Source: JAXLQL01 sp046331625 (GTDB lineage: Bacteria > Acidobacteriota > Terriglobia > Bryobacterales > Bryobacteraceae). Taken from it: a stretch of 64,000 bases of DNA. Both the position numbers and the translations under genes were made by a program. The stretch spans positions 1-64,000 of the forward strand of contig JAXLQL010000035.1 in assembly GCA_046331625.1 (NCBI GenBank), written 5' to 3'. Positions 8,293-18,000 of this stretch are shown one piece after another; the stretch's first letter is position 1; each line of letters begins with the position of its first letter. A model generated the notes under the pieces. It saw only the letters and a program-made list of their open reading frames with translations. It did no database searches and had not been told where the DNA came from.

Positions 8293-8358
8293 ATGTGTAC
8301 ACTATCAGCGCCAGACTGTTTTGTCCAGTGGTGTACAATAATATTTCGACAACCTTGC
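8293..8358. promoter_or_regulatory. Divergent promoter/operator region, dehalogenase and TetR
   Basis: A 66-bp intergenic region. GTGTACAC (8295-8302) is a perfect palindrome right before the dehalogenase ATG, and GTGTACAA (8331-8338) repeats its core 36 bp away. TACAAT (8334-8339) is a good -10 for tetR. On the minus strand TGGACA (8327-8322) and GATAGT (8306-8301) are plausible -35/-10 boxes for the dehalogenase. The repeated GTGTACA core overlaps both promoters, as expected for a TetR autorepressor that also controls the enzyme gene. Binding is inferred. Confidence 0.5.
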
Positions 8359-8958
8359 ATGCCCCGTCCCAAGAAGTTCGACCGTACGGAAGCCGTCTCC
8401 ACCGCCATGCGGGAAATCTGGCGCGACGGCTACGAAGCCGCGTCCGTCCAGCATCTATCCGAAGTGCTCGGCATCACTCGTTCGAGCTTTTACAACGCGT
8501 TCGGATCCCGCGACGATCTCTTTCACGAAGCCTTGGCCGCCTATCGAGCCGTCGTTCCCGAGTTGCCTTCGCCCGATCCATCAGCCGGTCTCGTGTTGCC
8601 TCGCCTAACGTCTTTGGCTCGCGCGATGTGCCGCTTCAATGCCGAGCACGGGTTTCGCGGCTGCATGATCACCAATAGCGTCGCCGAGCTATGCCCCGCC
8701 GGGGAAGGTCCCGGCGCGGAACTCGGCAAGATCATGCGCACCCGCATCAACCGCCTGGAGAAGCTCTTCGAGCGCGCCAAGGCACAACGCGAACTACCCG
8801 CCACAGCGAACTCGCGCACGCTCGCTCTGGCCTATCAGAACCTGCTGTTCGGACTCAACGTGTTGGGCAAGGCTCTCCAGAACGAGGCTGATCTCTGGCG
8901 AATCGCCGAGGCCACACTCCGAGGTCTCGCGATCTACGCGCCGCCCGGGAGTGCATGA
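8359..8958 (+). CDS. TetR/AcrR family transcriptional regulator
   Basis: A 199-residue regulator. The N-terminal DNA-binding domain has the TetR helix-turn-helix (VQHLSEVLGITRSSFYNAFG, about residues 27-46). The C-terminal part, including RGCMITNSVAELCP, resembles the ligand-binding domain of the TetR_C_16/C_11-like group. The start is ATG 8359, 19 nt after the TACAAT box; upstream in-frame codons belong to the opposite gene. The likely target is its own promoter and the divergent haloalkane dehalogenase. Its 3' end overlaps the 3' end of the convergent glycosyltransferase gene by 25 bp. Confidence 0.9.
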   Translation: MPRPKKFDRTEAVSTAMREIWRDGYEAASVQHLSEVLGITRSSFYNAFGSRDDLFHEALAAYRAVVPELPSPDPSAGLVLPRLTSLARAMCRFNAEHGFRGCMITNSVAELCPAGEGPGAELGKIMRTRINRLEKLFERAKAQRELPATANSRTLALAYQNLLFGLNVLGKALQNEADLWRIAEATLRGLAIYAPPGSA

Positions 8959-10578
8959 GAGAACTGCGCGATCGCGCGTTGCCAGCAGGCTTTGTACAGC
9001 GCGGCAGCAGCCGGACCACCGAATCGCTCTCGAATTGCAGGAGCCGCCTTCCGCGCGCGTTCACGCCACTGGGGAAGCGCGCTCCTCCAAGCAAGCCACG
9101 CGTGCGCGAAGGCTTGGGGATCTGATGCGTCGGGTCCGATGACGCCGTTGCCGTATTGCTCGAGCACGATCCGGATGTCGCCCACGCCGGTGGAGAACAC
9201 CGGCAGCCCCATCGCGAGCGACTCGAGCATCGCGATCGGCAAACCTTCCCACTTTGACGTGATCACTTGGGCTGCGCTTTGTCGCAATACGTCACTGACG
9301 CACGCGCTAAACGGAATCCGGCGGACATTGGTGAGGTTCTCACGGGCGATGAAGGCATCGCATTCACTTGCGAGTTCGCCATCGCCGATCATGACGAAAC
9401 ACGCCTCGTTCTTCACGATGGCGGCGAAACGCAGGAACTCGAGCGGGCGCTTCTGTGCCGTGAGGCGGCCGATCCAGACGAACTCGGCGTCCGCTCCTGC
9501 GGTGGACTCCAAAGGCCCGATGAGATCTAGATTTACCGCCGGGTAGATGAGATCGATGCGATCGGCAGGCAAGTGGTACCGATTGACGAACGTGTCGCGG
9601 ATGCGCGAGTTGGTGGCGATGAAGCGATCCGCGCTGCGCATGCCGGGCTCGGCAAAACGCGTGATCCAGCCGATCTCGGTGTCGTAGACTTGCTGGTCCG
9701 TGATCGGGATTCCCGCGAAAATGTCGCGGATCGCGGTGGCATGATCGCACTGCCACGGGCTGCCATTGCAGATCCACACCGCAACGGGGGAGTAGATGTC
9801 CCGCAGACGGGCCAACATTGTTTCAAACAAATCCGGGTGCGCGAGTTCGGCTAGGTCGTAGAAGGCATGCGCCACCTCCACGGCCTCTTTGTGCAGGCTG
9901 CCGCGCTCGGCCGAGAGCGGCTCCGTGGTGATCACCACGAAATCGAACTCGCCGCGGAGCTGGTTCATGATGTCCACCGCGTTGCGCTCCACGCCGCCGA
10001 CGGCGAACAGCGCCGGCAGAACAAAAATCACCGGTTTTGTTGCTTGGCTGGGAGGTAGAGGGCCCGAGCCCGGAGACGCTGCAGTGGCGATGCGCCAGTG
10101 AGCAGGCAGGGCATGGTTAGCTTCAGTGCCGGGCAACAGCCGCGCAAGCCGGCCGGTCAACGCGCCAGCGGGATCGGCGTCAGGGCGCATGATGACGCCT
10201 GCCACCTTGCCATCGAACGAGTGCGATACGGCCACGAAGTCGATCTGTTCGACCGCGAGAGCCAGCCAGGCGTTCTCGTGATCCCGCACGCTCAATTCGG
10301 GATTACGCGGGAACCGCACCGGGTTGGCGTGCCGGTTGGCGCCGCGGCCGATGGCGTAGAGCTTGCGCGCGCGCACATGCGGGACATCGCGCTCGAAGCG
10401 CTCGAACAGATCGCGGCACTCGGCATCCACCTTCTCCGAAGACTCCCGGATCGTGTTTGAAACATGAATCCGGTAGATTGTGAACGGTTGCGGGATGTAG
10501 TGTCCCCGGCCGAGCGCGCATGCACGGAGCGCGAGGTCCCAATCGTGGACATACCGATACTCCGCAAACCCGTCAGGC
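8934..10578 (-). CDS. Glycosyltransferase, GT4 half of a frameshifted GT2-GT4 gene
   Basis: This holds the C-terminal part of a two-domain glycosyltransferase. It first completes the GT2 domain (FAEYRYVHDWDLALRACALG), then has a linker and a GT4/GT-B domain: KPVIFVLPALFAVGGVERNA, FVWIGRLTAQKRPLEFL, FVMIGDGELASECDAFI and SKWEGLPIAMLESLAMGLP with the nucleotide-sugar-binding E-x7-E region. The reading frame enters from the neighbouring GT2 reading frame through a one-nucleotide shift near 10573-10577; no proper start codon exists at the junction. It probably builds surface or O-antigen-type polysaccharide. As written the fragment would not be translated unless the shift is an assembly error. 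Confidence 0.75.
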
Positions 10579-11127
10579 GCGCCGCCACAGGTCCTTGCGG
10601 AAGACGAGATTCGACGTCGTAGCGATCCAGTTCTGATTCGAGAGCAGATCGAGGAACTCGCCCCGGGCGAGCATGCCAGCAACATCGAACTCGCCCGGAA
10701 ATGGATACTCCGGATCGAGTGCGGCGCGCTTGATCCCCAACGGCCGGCCTGCGCCATCGATCACTTCGATGTTTCCGAAGGCGAAGTCGAACGGCGCGCG
10801 GCGAAGAGCCTGCTCCACGAGCGCGAATCGGCCCGGCGGGAACGCGTCATCCGAGTTGAGCACTGCGAGCCAATCGTTCGGAGCCGCTTCCGCCAGCCGG
10901 TTGAGCGTAGCGTGCGCTCCGAGGTTGCGTGCCGGTTCGAGCGTCAGATTACGAAGCTTGGGCGCAAACGCCGCCACAAGCCTCTGCAGTAGTTCCGCGC
11001 TGCCATCGGTCGATCCGTCATCGGCGGCGACGATTTCCGTAACCAACGGATCACGCACCGCCGACATCACCGCTTCCACGAGATACGGCCGGTGATTGTA
11101 GACCGGCAGCAGCACCGAGAACATCAC
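10573..11127 (-). CDS. Glycosyltransferase family 2 domain, N-terminal half of the frameshifted gene
   Basis: 184 residues containing a GT-A/GT2 core: FSVLLPVYNHRPYLVEAVMS, the nucleotide-binding AADDGSTDGSAELL and the metal-binding LNSDDAFPPG. It ends NLVFRKDLWRRA followed by TGA, exactly where the family continues with a G-F-x-E-Y-x-x-x-x-D-W-D-L segment; that segment is found at once in the adjacent frame. Removing one base in CCTG at the stop would give RRADGFAEY and an open frame of about 730 residues from 11127 to 8934. The ATG at 11127 overlaps the stop of the upstream glycosyltransferase by 4 bp. Confidence 0.8.
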   Translation of the reverse strand: MMFSVLLPVYNHRPYLVEAVMSAVRDPLVTEIVAADDGSTDGSAELLQRLVAAFAPKLRNLTLEPARNLGAHATLNRLAEAAPNDWLAVLNSDDAFPPGRFALVEQALRRAPFDFAFGNIEVIDGAGRPLGIKRAALDPEYPFPGEFDVAGMLARGEFLDLLSNQNWIATTSNLVFRKDLWRRA

Positions 11128-12686
11128 GAAACCGTCAGCGCCAGAATGCGGCCCAGCGCTTCATACGACGCCGCTCCGGACATGTGCTCGAAGAACTCGT
11201 CGAGGATGTAGCGGTAGGCGGCAGCGTGATTCGCTCCGGGATCGTCCGCAGCCATCACGCGGCCCTGCAAATACGCGGCGCGAAACACACCGCCGAGCAG
11301 ATCCGCGTGCCAATTCTGTGAGCCGAGCGCCTGATCCTGCTCGATGACGGCGGGCCATGCCTTCAAACCCTCGAGCATGGCGAGGTAGTCGCCCGCGCAC
11401 TCGGGTGGCGATGACAGCGGCGCCGCCAACGCCTCGCGAACCTCGCGCGTGGCGATCTTCTCCACCACTTCCGGATGCAGGTCTTCGAAGATCTTCGCCA
11501 TGAGGCCGCAGTTGATTTGCCGCCGCAGGAACTGCTTCACCGAGTACGGATGATGATGCGTGACCGTGGCCGCTGGATAATAGAGCACGCGAAAATCGCC
11601 GGGCCTCTTGGTGAGGCGATAAGCAAACTCCGCGTCTTCGAAGCTCGCCAAGGGAAATGCTCCGCTGAAACCGTCACGCTCCCAATCGGCCACCACACTG
11701 CGCTTGATGGAGACATTGCTCGTATAGAAGAATCGCCAATCGAGCCACGAATAGGGCAGCGTGTGAAAGTAGCCGAACTGCTCCTCGCCCGCGCCCTGAA
11801 TGTGCGTCATCACGAAGCTCAGATGCTCGTCCGCGCTCGGCCATACCACCTTTCCGAGCACCGCAACATCGGGCGACGGAAATGTTCTATGAGCGTGGAG
11901 ATGGTGTTCGAAGAAATCTTTCGACGCCGGGCGCGTATCGTCGCCCACGATGATCGCGAGATCGTGTCGCGCCATGGCCAGGGCGGCGTTGCGAGCCTTC
12001 GCCGGACCGCCCTGGGGCACGCTGCGCCAGCGTAATCCCGCAATGTCCGCCTCGAGACGGCGCAAGCGGACGGCGGTGTCATCGGTGGATCCGTCGTCCA
12101 CCACGACGATCTCTACATCGCACGGTCGCCGAACCTCGGTCCATGCGCGCAGAGATGCTTCGAGAGTGGAAGCCCGCCCGTGCGTCGGCATCACCAGCGA
12201 AATCCCGCTGAAGCCGGAGTCGCCCTGCCGGGCCGTACGGAACCGCTCCGCGTCCTCCGATGAAAGTGTCCGCTTGGGAGGCGTCCGCTGGTGGACCGTC
12301 GGCTGCTTGGGCTTCGAATGCCGGCCCCGCCCGCGCGCGCCGAGGTTCATCGGCCGATCGAGCGCCGCCTCGATCGGGCTCCCGTAGAGCGCCGTTGTGG
12401 TGCCGTAATAGAAAGCCTCGAGCCGGTGCGGCTTGCCATCGTATGCAAACTCGGGCAGTTCTGTTTCAAACGAACAATGGCCTTCGCGTTTTTTCGCCCC
12501 CGCCAAGTCTTCGCGGAACTCGCTCGCCACCACAGACTTCACGTATTCGCCGTCGATGAAGAGGTCCACCGCCACGAATCGCTTCGGGTCACCCGGATCC
12601 CAGGCCCAACCCCGAAGCATACCGTCGCGGGCGTTGTCGAGACATCCTTCGAGAGGCGGGGGCGGCTTAGGCGCGCGTTTCCACAT
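11124..12686 (-). CDS. Glycosyltransferase family 2 with N-terminal beta domain
   Basis: A 520-residue protein. Residues about 12-108 form a beta-rich domain (NARDGMLRGWAWDPGDPKRF) often found in front of glycosyltransferases of cell-surface polysaccharide loci. The GT2 catalytic domain starts near 160: ISLVMPTHGRASTLEASLRA, VVVDDGSTDDTAVRLRRLEA at about 194-213 and the acidic motif IVGDDTRPA near 250. The C-terminal 200 residues hold FEDAEFAYRLTKRPGDF, which supplies the usual E-D-x-E catalytic-base region. No membrane helix is evident. It sits between two other glycosyltransferase genes in one minus-strand operon (18 bp after one, 4-bp overlap with the next). Confidence 0.87.
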   Translation of the reverse strand: MWKRAPKPPPPLEGCLDNARDGMLRGWAWDPGDPKRFVAVDLFIDGEYVKSVVASEFREDLAGAKKREGHCSFETELPEFAYDGKPHRLEAFYYGTTTALYGSPIEAALDRPMNLGARGRGRHSKPKQPTVHQRTPPKRTLSSEDAERFRTARQGDSGFSGISLVMPTHGRASTLEASLRAWTEVRRPCDVEIVVVDDGSTDDTAVRLRRLEADIAGLRWRSVPQGGPAKARNAALAMARHDLAIIVGDDTRPASKDFFEHHLHAHRTFPSPDVAVLGKVVWPSADEHLSFVMTHIQGAGEEQFGYFHTLPYSWLDWRFFYTSNVSIKRSVVADWERDGFSGAFPLASFEDAEFAYRLTKRPGDFRVLYYPAATVTHHHPYSVKQFLRRQINCGLMAKIFEDLHPEVVEKIATREVREALAAPLSSPPECAGDYLAMLEGLKAWPAVIEQDQALGSQNWHADLLGGVFRAAYLQGRVMAADDPGANHAAAYRYILDEFFEHMSGAASYEALGRILALTVS

Positions 12687-12704
12687 GAACGGGAGGAATT
12701 TCCA

Positions 12705-15008
12705 TTATTCCAGAATCCGGCGGAAGGGAGCCGTCATGCGCCAGGTTCGCGACTCGCGCATGTTGGCCAACTCGGCTTCGAGCTCGATCGCCCGGGCCAC
12801 GGCGTCCGCGGCTTTGCCTTCGTATTGTGGCCAAAGCTTGGTCCACCAGGAGAGATCCGCGCCGGGAGGAAACGAAATAGCCGCTTCCACCGAACCTCCG
12901 CCGCGAAGCGAAACGCGCTCGGTAGCCGAGAGCGGCAGCGTGAGGTTCGGGTCGTCGCCCGACATGTACAGCCGTACGTCCCCTTCTTTCGAAGGCCCCA
13001 GCAGCGCCAACTGATTCGACTGCATCTTCGCAAGCGCCGCTGCGTCGTTTCGCCAACGCCAGATGACCGTGCCGGCACCATCGCGAGCCGTGATCTCGGC
13101 GAGAGCAAGAAAGCCCGTCTTCGATCCGAAGTCGAGCCGAAGCGCACCAAGGCCGGGATCGAGCGCGGGAAATTCGAGCCGCACACTTTGGCGCTCGGCT
13201 TTCATCGGGATGGTGATCGAACTGCGCCATGCCGGACTGAACTCGCCGAACTGCGGCGCCCAGTGAAGCTGCATCACCGCCAGCGGCAGCCTCTGTCGTG
13301 ACTCGCGCGCGGCCGTGCAGAAATAAGCTCGCGACGAATGCTCCGGCGTGAGGCCGAGGCTGCGATAGTCGCCGATCATCTCTTCCACCGTTCTCGGCGG
13401 CCAGTCTTCGAGATTCGCGCGAACGGCGTGGAGTCGCGAACGGTCCGCATGCAGATCGGCGAGCAGCCGCGACACTTCATCGAAATGCGGCTCCACAAGC
13501 AGCCCATCGATGCCATGGCGAATGCGGTCTTCGAACGCGCCGAGCCGTGTCGCCACGGGTGGAATGCCGCACGAACGTAACTCGTCGAGCGTGTAGCTGA
13601 ACGTTTCTGGAACGGTGGAAAGCAACAGGCCCAGGTCCGGCCGGAAGTCGTCGAGCAGTTGCGGCAGGTCTTCCCTGCGATACTCGGGCACCGCCTTGAC
13701 GTGCGCGTAGCGCCGGGCCTCGGAGGCAAACGAGCCGCATCCGGCCAGCAGGAACTCCGCGGGCAGTTTGGCTGCCAGCACTCGTTCGAGAATCGTCTGG
13801 CCTTTCGCCGCGCTCACCCGGCCCAGCACCACCACTCGCAAGATCGTGTCGTCTTCAGACGTCGCGACCGGCTCTGAGGCCAAATGCGGAAGTCCATGCG
13901 GGATCACCTGCACCGCAGCCGCTACCTGGGGCAAAAGCTTTGCCCAATTGCGCTGCACCGATGCAGTGGGCGCGATGAGCTTCACGCGATTCGTCTGCAC
14001 AGTGCGCACGAACTCGCGCCGAATCGCGCTCCAGTGCGTGGAAGGCAAGTGCGGAAATGCCTGGTTGAGCGGATTCTCTCGTGCACAGCGGCGCAGTTCA
14101 GCTTCGTCGCAATGGCTGCAGGGCGAAGAGAATGTGATGTTGAATGCCGGGCAAAACGGAAAGTAATCGTGGCAAACGATGGCCGTGGGAATGCCCGTCC
14201 GCAACGCGTCGAGCGAGTGCCCTACCAGAGACGACACGATGATGCCGTCGGTGCCGTAGCGGTCACAGATCGAATCGAGCGAAGCCGCGTATCCCGAGTG
14301 CCACAAGTCGCAAGCGGTGACGCCCGGCGAAAGGCTCACGATTTCGAGTGGCTCGTCACGAGCGCCTTGGAGCAGCGTCAACTGGCGGGCCGCGAATCCG
14401 GCAACCTGCGATTCGGCGCGGAGAACAAAATTCTCGTGAAATGTGTCGGCGGCAACGAACTGCCGAACCCACTGTTCGGCTCCGCCTCCCCAACCATGCA
14501 GGATGTGCAGCAGCCGCGGGCGCGTACGTGCCCCGATCGTGGGAAGAACCGCGCCGGCAAGCCGCATCTCGAGAACGGGCGGAGGCAGGTCAGTGCCACG
14601 CTCGGAGCGGACCACGATATCGGCCGCCAGCCGATGGGAAAAGCGTGCGCGGCGGCAGGCGGCAAAAAGTGCATCTAGGCTCTTGGCCGCGGATGGCTCG
14701 GCGGCAAGCGCGGCCTGCACTGCTTCGGCCCGCAGGTAAACGCACTCGCGCGATGGCGACTCGGTCTCGAGCAGGTCGAAATCGCTGGCAGCAGCCGCGG
14801 CGCGATCGGCGAGACCGAGATCGCCATTCACGGTGCACACCAACGGCGAAACGGAAGCGATGCCGGGCATCCGCGCGGCGGACCACGCGAGGCGTTCGCG
14901 AGCGAGCTCGGGCAGGTCAACGCCAGGCTGGGTCCACAGCACGTCCTCACCGGAGCGGAGACGCTCCAGTACCGAGGGGAGCGACTGGGCTTGGCTCGAT
15001 CGTTGCAT
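12705..15008 (-). CDS. Large glycosyltransferase (GT4 type, multidomain)
   Basis: A 767-residue protein, first gene of the glycosyltransferase operon. The N-terminal 110 residues (SLPSVLERLRSGEDVLWTQP) look like a remnant of a GT2-type domain. The central part is a GT-B/GT4 glycosyltransferase: RLLHILHGWGGGAEQWVRQF, AIVCHDYFPFCPAFN, VVVLGRVSAAKGQTILERVL, and VPETFSYTLDELRSCGIPPV as the donor-binding E-x7-E analogue. The C-terminal 200 residues form a beta-sandwich-like region and end in ANMRESRTWRMTAPFRRIL, a tail common in O-antigen glycosyltransferases. The TATAGT box at 15031-15026 could be its -10. Acceptor and donor are unknown. Confidence 0.82.
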   Translation of the reverse strand: MQRSSQAQSLPSVLERLRSGEDVLWTQPGVDLPELARERLAWSAARMPGIASVSPLVCTVNGDLGLADRAAAAASDFDLLETESPSRECVYLRAEAVQAALAAEPSAAKSLDALFAACRRARFSHRLAADIVVRSERGTDLPPPVLEMRLAGAVLPTIGARTRPRLLHILHGWGGGAEQWVRQFVAADTFHENFVLRAESQVAGFAARQLTLLQGARDEPLEIVSLSPGVTACDLWHSGYAASLDSICDRYGTDGIIVSSLVGHSLDALRTGIPTAIVCHDYFPFCPAFNITFSSPCSHCDEAELRRCARENPLNQAFPHLPSTHWSAIRREFVRTVQTNRVKLIAPTASVQRNWAKLLPQVAAAVQVIPHGLPHLASEPVATSEDDTILRVVVLGRVSAAKGQTILERVLAAKLPAEFLLAGCGSFASEARRYAHVKAVPEYRREDLPQLLDDFRPDLGLLLSTVPETFSYTLDELRSCGIPPVATRLGAFEDRIRHGIDGLLVEPHFDEVSRLLADLHADRSRLHAVRANLEDWPPRTVEEMIGDYRSLGLTPEHSSRAYFCTAARESRQRLPLAVMQLHWAPQFGEFSPAWRSSITIPMKAERQSVRLEFPALDPGLGALRLDFGSKTGFLALAEITARDGAGTVIWRWRNDAAALAKMQSNQLALLGPSKEGDVRLYMSGDDPNLTLPLSATERVSLRGGGSVEAAISFPPGADLSWWTKLWPQYEGKAADAVARAIELEAELANMRESRTWRMTAPFRRILE

Positions 15009-15068
15009 GTCGGGGCGGTTCCACTACTATAGCCCGGAGACCGCCACGTGAGATAAGATCGTGGCTGA

Positions 15069-18000
15069 ATGCGTTTGCCGGCAGTTCTCGTATTGGCGGT
15101 TTCGTGCGCCTACTCGGCGGTGGAGTTCAACCGCGACGTGCGGCCCATCCTCTCCGACAAATGCTTCACCTGTCATGGCGCCGATGCCAAGACGAAGGGC
15201 ATTCCACTCCGGCTCGATATAGAGGCTGAGGCGAAAACGCGCGCGATCAAAGAGGGCGACCCCGATGGGAGCCCGCTGATCCAACGCGTGACCGCGGAGA
15301 AGGCTGCGATGCGGATGCCACCCGCGCACACGGGAAACAAGCTCAGCGCGAGCGAAGTAGCCACGCTACGCCAATGGATCGCCGAAGGGGCAAAGTGGCA
15401 AAAGCATTGGTCGCTGATTCCGCCGGTGCGGCCGGCTCTGCCGAAAGTCAGCGCCCCGAACTGGGTTGCGAATCCGATCGACGCGTGGGTGATGGCGAGA
15501 CTCGATCGCGAGGAGTTGAAGCCTTCGCGCGAAGCGAGCCGTGAAACGCTACTTCGCCGCGTGTCGCTCGACCTGACCGGACTTCCGCCCACGCCGGCCG
15601 AAATCGACGTTTTCTTGGCGGACCGCTCGCCGAAGGCCTACGAGAACGCAGTGAATCGCCTGCTCGACTCGCCACGCTACGGAGAGCGCATGGCGGCGCG
15701 ATGGCTCGATGCGGCTCGCTACGCCGACACCAATGGATATCAGTTTGACGGCGAGCGCTTCATGTGGCGGTGGCGCGACTGGGTGATCGATTCATTCAAT
15801 CGCAACCAACGGTTCGATCGATTCGTGCTGGAACAAATCGCCGGAGATATGTTGCCGGGCGCGGGGCTCGATGCGAAGATCGCCACCGGATTCAGCCGCA
15901 ATCATCGCGGGAATACCGAAGACGGGATCGTGCCCGAAGAGTACGCGGTGGAATACGTAGTGGACCGCGTGGAGACCACGTCAACCGTGTTCCTCGGCTT
16001 GACGCTCGGCTGCACCCGCTGCCACAACCACAAATACGATCCGTTCACGCAGAAAGAGTTCTACCGACTCTTTGCCTACTTCAACAATGTTCCCGAGAAT
16101 GGGCGTGCGATGAAGTACGGGAACTCACCTCCGGTGGTGGCTGCGCCCACGCGGGAACAACAAGTTGCCCATGACGAGTTGACCCGCGAGATCACCGAGA
16201 CAGAGCGCTATTTGAAGCGGAACGAGGCGGCGATAGTCAAGACGCGCAAGGCGTGGCTCCCGGCCGGAACCTGGTGGCCGATGTCCGGGCTCGATGCGTT
16301 CTTCACGTTCGAGCAGGCTGAAGGAACGGCCGAGGGCTTGTTCGGAAAGGCCGCCGCGTTTGACGGCAAGCGGTCCGTCGATTTTCCGGGAGTCGCACAG
16401 TTCGATATTGACGATGCATTCACCATTTCGGCGTGGATCGACGGCACGACGGGCGCGATCTTTTCACGCATGGCCGATCGGGCGCAAGGGACAGGCATCG
16501 GTCTCTACCTCAAAGACGGCAGGCTCCACGCGCACCTGACGAGCAACTATGTGAATGACGCACTGCGCGTGGATACTGACGAGAAGCTCGCACCGGGCTG
16601 GCATCACGTAGCGATGAGCTATGACGGATCCGTGCAGTCGGCGGGGCTGAAGCTCTATCTCGACGGAAAGCTAGTGCGCAACAAGGTGGAGATGGAAACG
16701 CTCTACCGGCCGTTCCGCAATGCCGGGCGCGCGTTCAAAGAGCCGTTTCGCATCGGCGCAGGCGGCGGCACGGAGAATCGGTTCCGCGGGCGCATCGATC
16801 AGGTGCTCGTGTACTCGCGAGTGGTGGGTGCCGAAGAAATCGCGATGCTCGCCATCGGCAAGCCGCTCGAACAACTCAGCGGCACGAGCGAGGCCGAGCG
16901 GAAGCTGCTCGATCAGGCGTACTTCGCGAGCGCCGCGCCGCGCGAGATCCACGAGGCGTGGCAGCGGATGCAGTCGGCGATTCGCGAGCGCGAAAAGCTC
17001 GAGCGTTCGTTCCCCACGGTGATGGTGATGGCGGAAAGTCCGGCTGCAAAAGAGACACACTTGCTGATTCGCGGCGCATACGACAAGCCGGGCGAAGTAG
17101 TGCAGCCGGGTGTTCCGGCGGCTCTACCTCCGCTGCCGGTGGGCGCACCGAACAATCGGCTCGGATTCGCGCAGTGGCTCGTGGATCCCGGTCATCCATT
17201 GCTCGCGCGCGTGACGGTGAACCGTTTCTGGCAAATGTATTTCGGCACAGGACTCGTGAAGACTACCGAAGATTTCGGACAGCAGGGAGAGTATCCGAGT
17301 CATCCCGAACTGCTCGACTGGCTCGCCACCGAGTTCGTGCAATCAGGCTGGAACGTGAAGGCGCTTCAGAGGCTGATCGTCACGAGCGCAACGTACAGAC
17401 AATCGTCGCGAACGACGCCGGAGTTGCAGCAGCGCGATCCCGAGAATCGCTTGCTCGCCCGCGGAGCACGATTCCGCATGCCGGCAGAGATGATCCGCGA
17501 TCAGGCCCTGCTCGCGTCCGGATTGCTGAGTGAGAAACTCGGCGGGCCTTCGGTGAAGCCGTATCAACCCGGCGGACTGTGGGGTGAACTCGCCATGCAA
17601 GACATGTTCTATGTGCAGAGCAAGGGCTCGGAACTCCATCGCCGCAGCCTCTACACGTTCTGGAAGCGAACCATCGCTCCGCCGATGATGGTGAACTTCG
17701 ACGCCGCCAATCGCGAAGCGTGCGTAGTGCGCGAGAATCGCACCAACACGCCGTTGCAGGCATTGAATCTCATGAATGACGTGACATTTCTCGAGGCAGC
17801 GCGCAAGATCGGTGAGCGGATGATAGCGGAAGGCGGCGCGGATCCGGATTCGCGCATCCAGCACGGGTTCCGGCTCGTGGTGGGCCGCGCTCCGAGCGAT
17901 GCCGAGCGCGATGTAATGCGCGGGAGCCTCGCCTATCATCGCGATTACTTTGCTGACGAGGCGAAGGCGAAGCAGTTCCTGGCGCAGGGAGAGGCCGAGA

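Noticed and set aside
10570..10580. RF2-like programmed +1 frameshift at TGA-C in the glycosyltransferase
   Set aside because: TGA followed by C with +1 reading of GAC resembles the RF2 site, but the codon before it is GCC, not the slippery CTT, and no stimulatory Shine-Dalgarno-like sequence is properly spaced. An indel is simpler, as two other genes show the same defect.
8934..10757. Treating the GT4 frame as an independent gene from 10757
   Set aside because: Its first 60 residues are Ser/Arg-rich, out of frame with the GT2 domain encoded by the same bases, and unlike any glycosyltransferase N-terminus.
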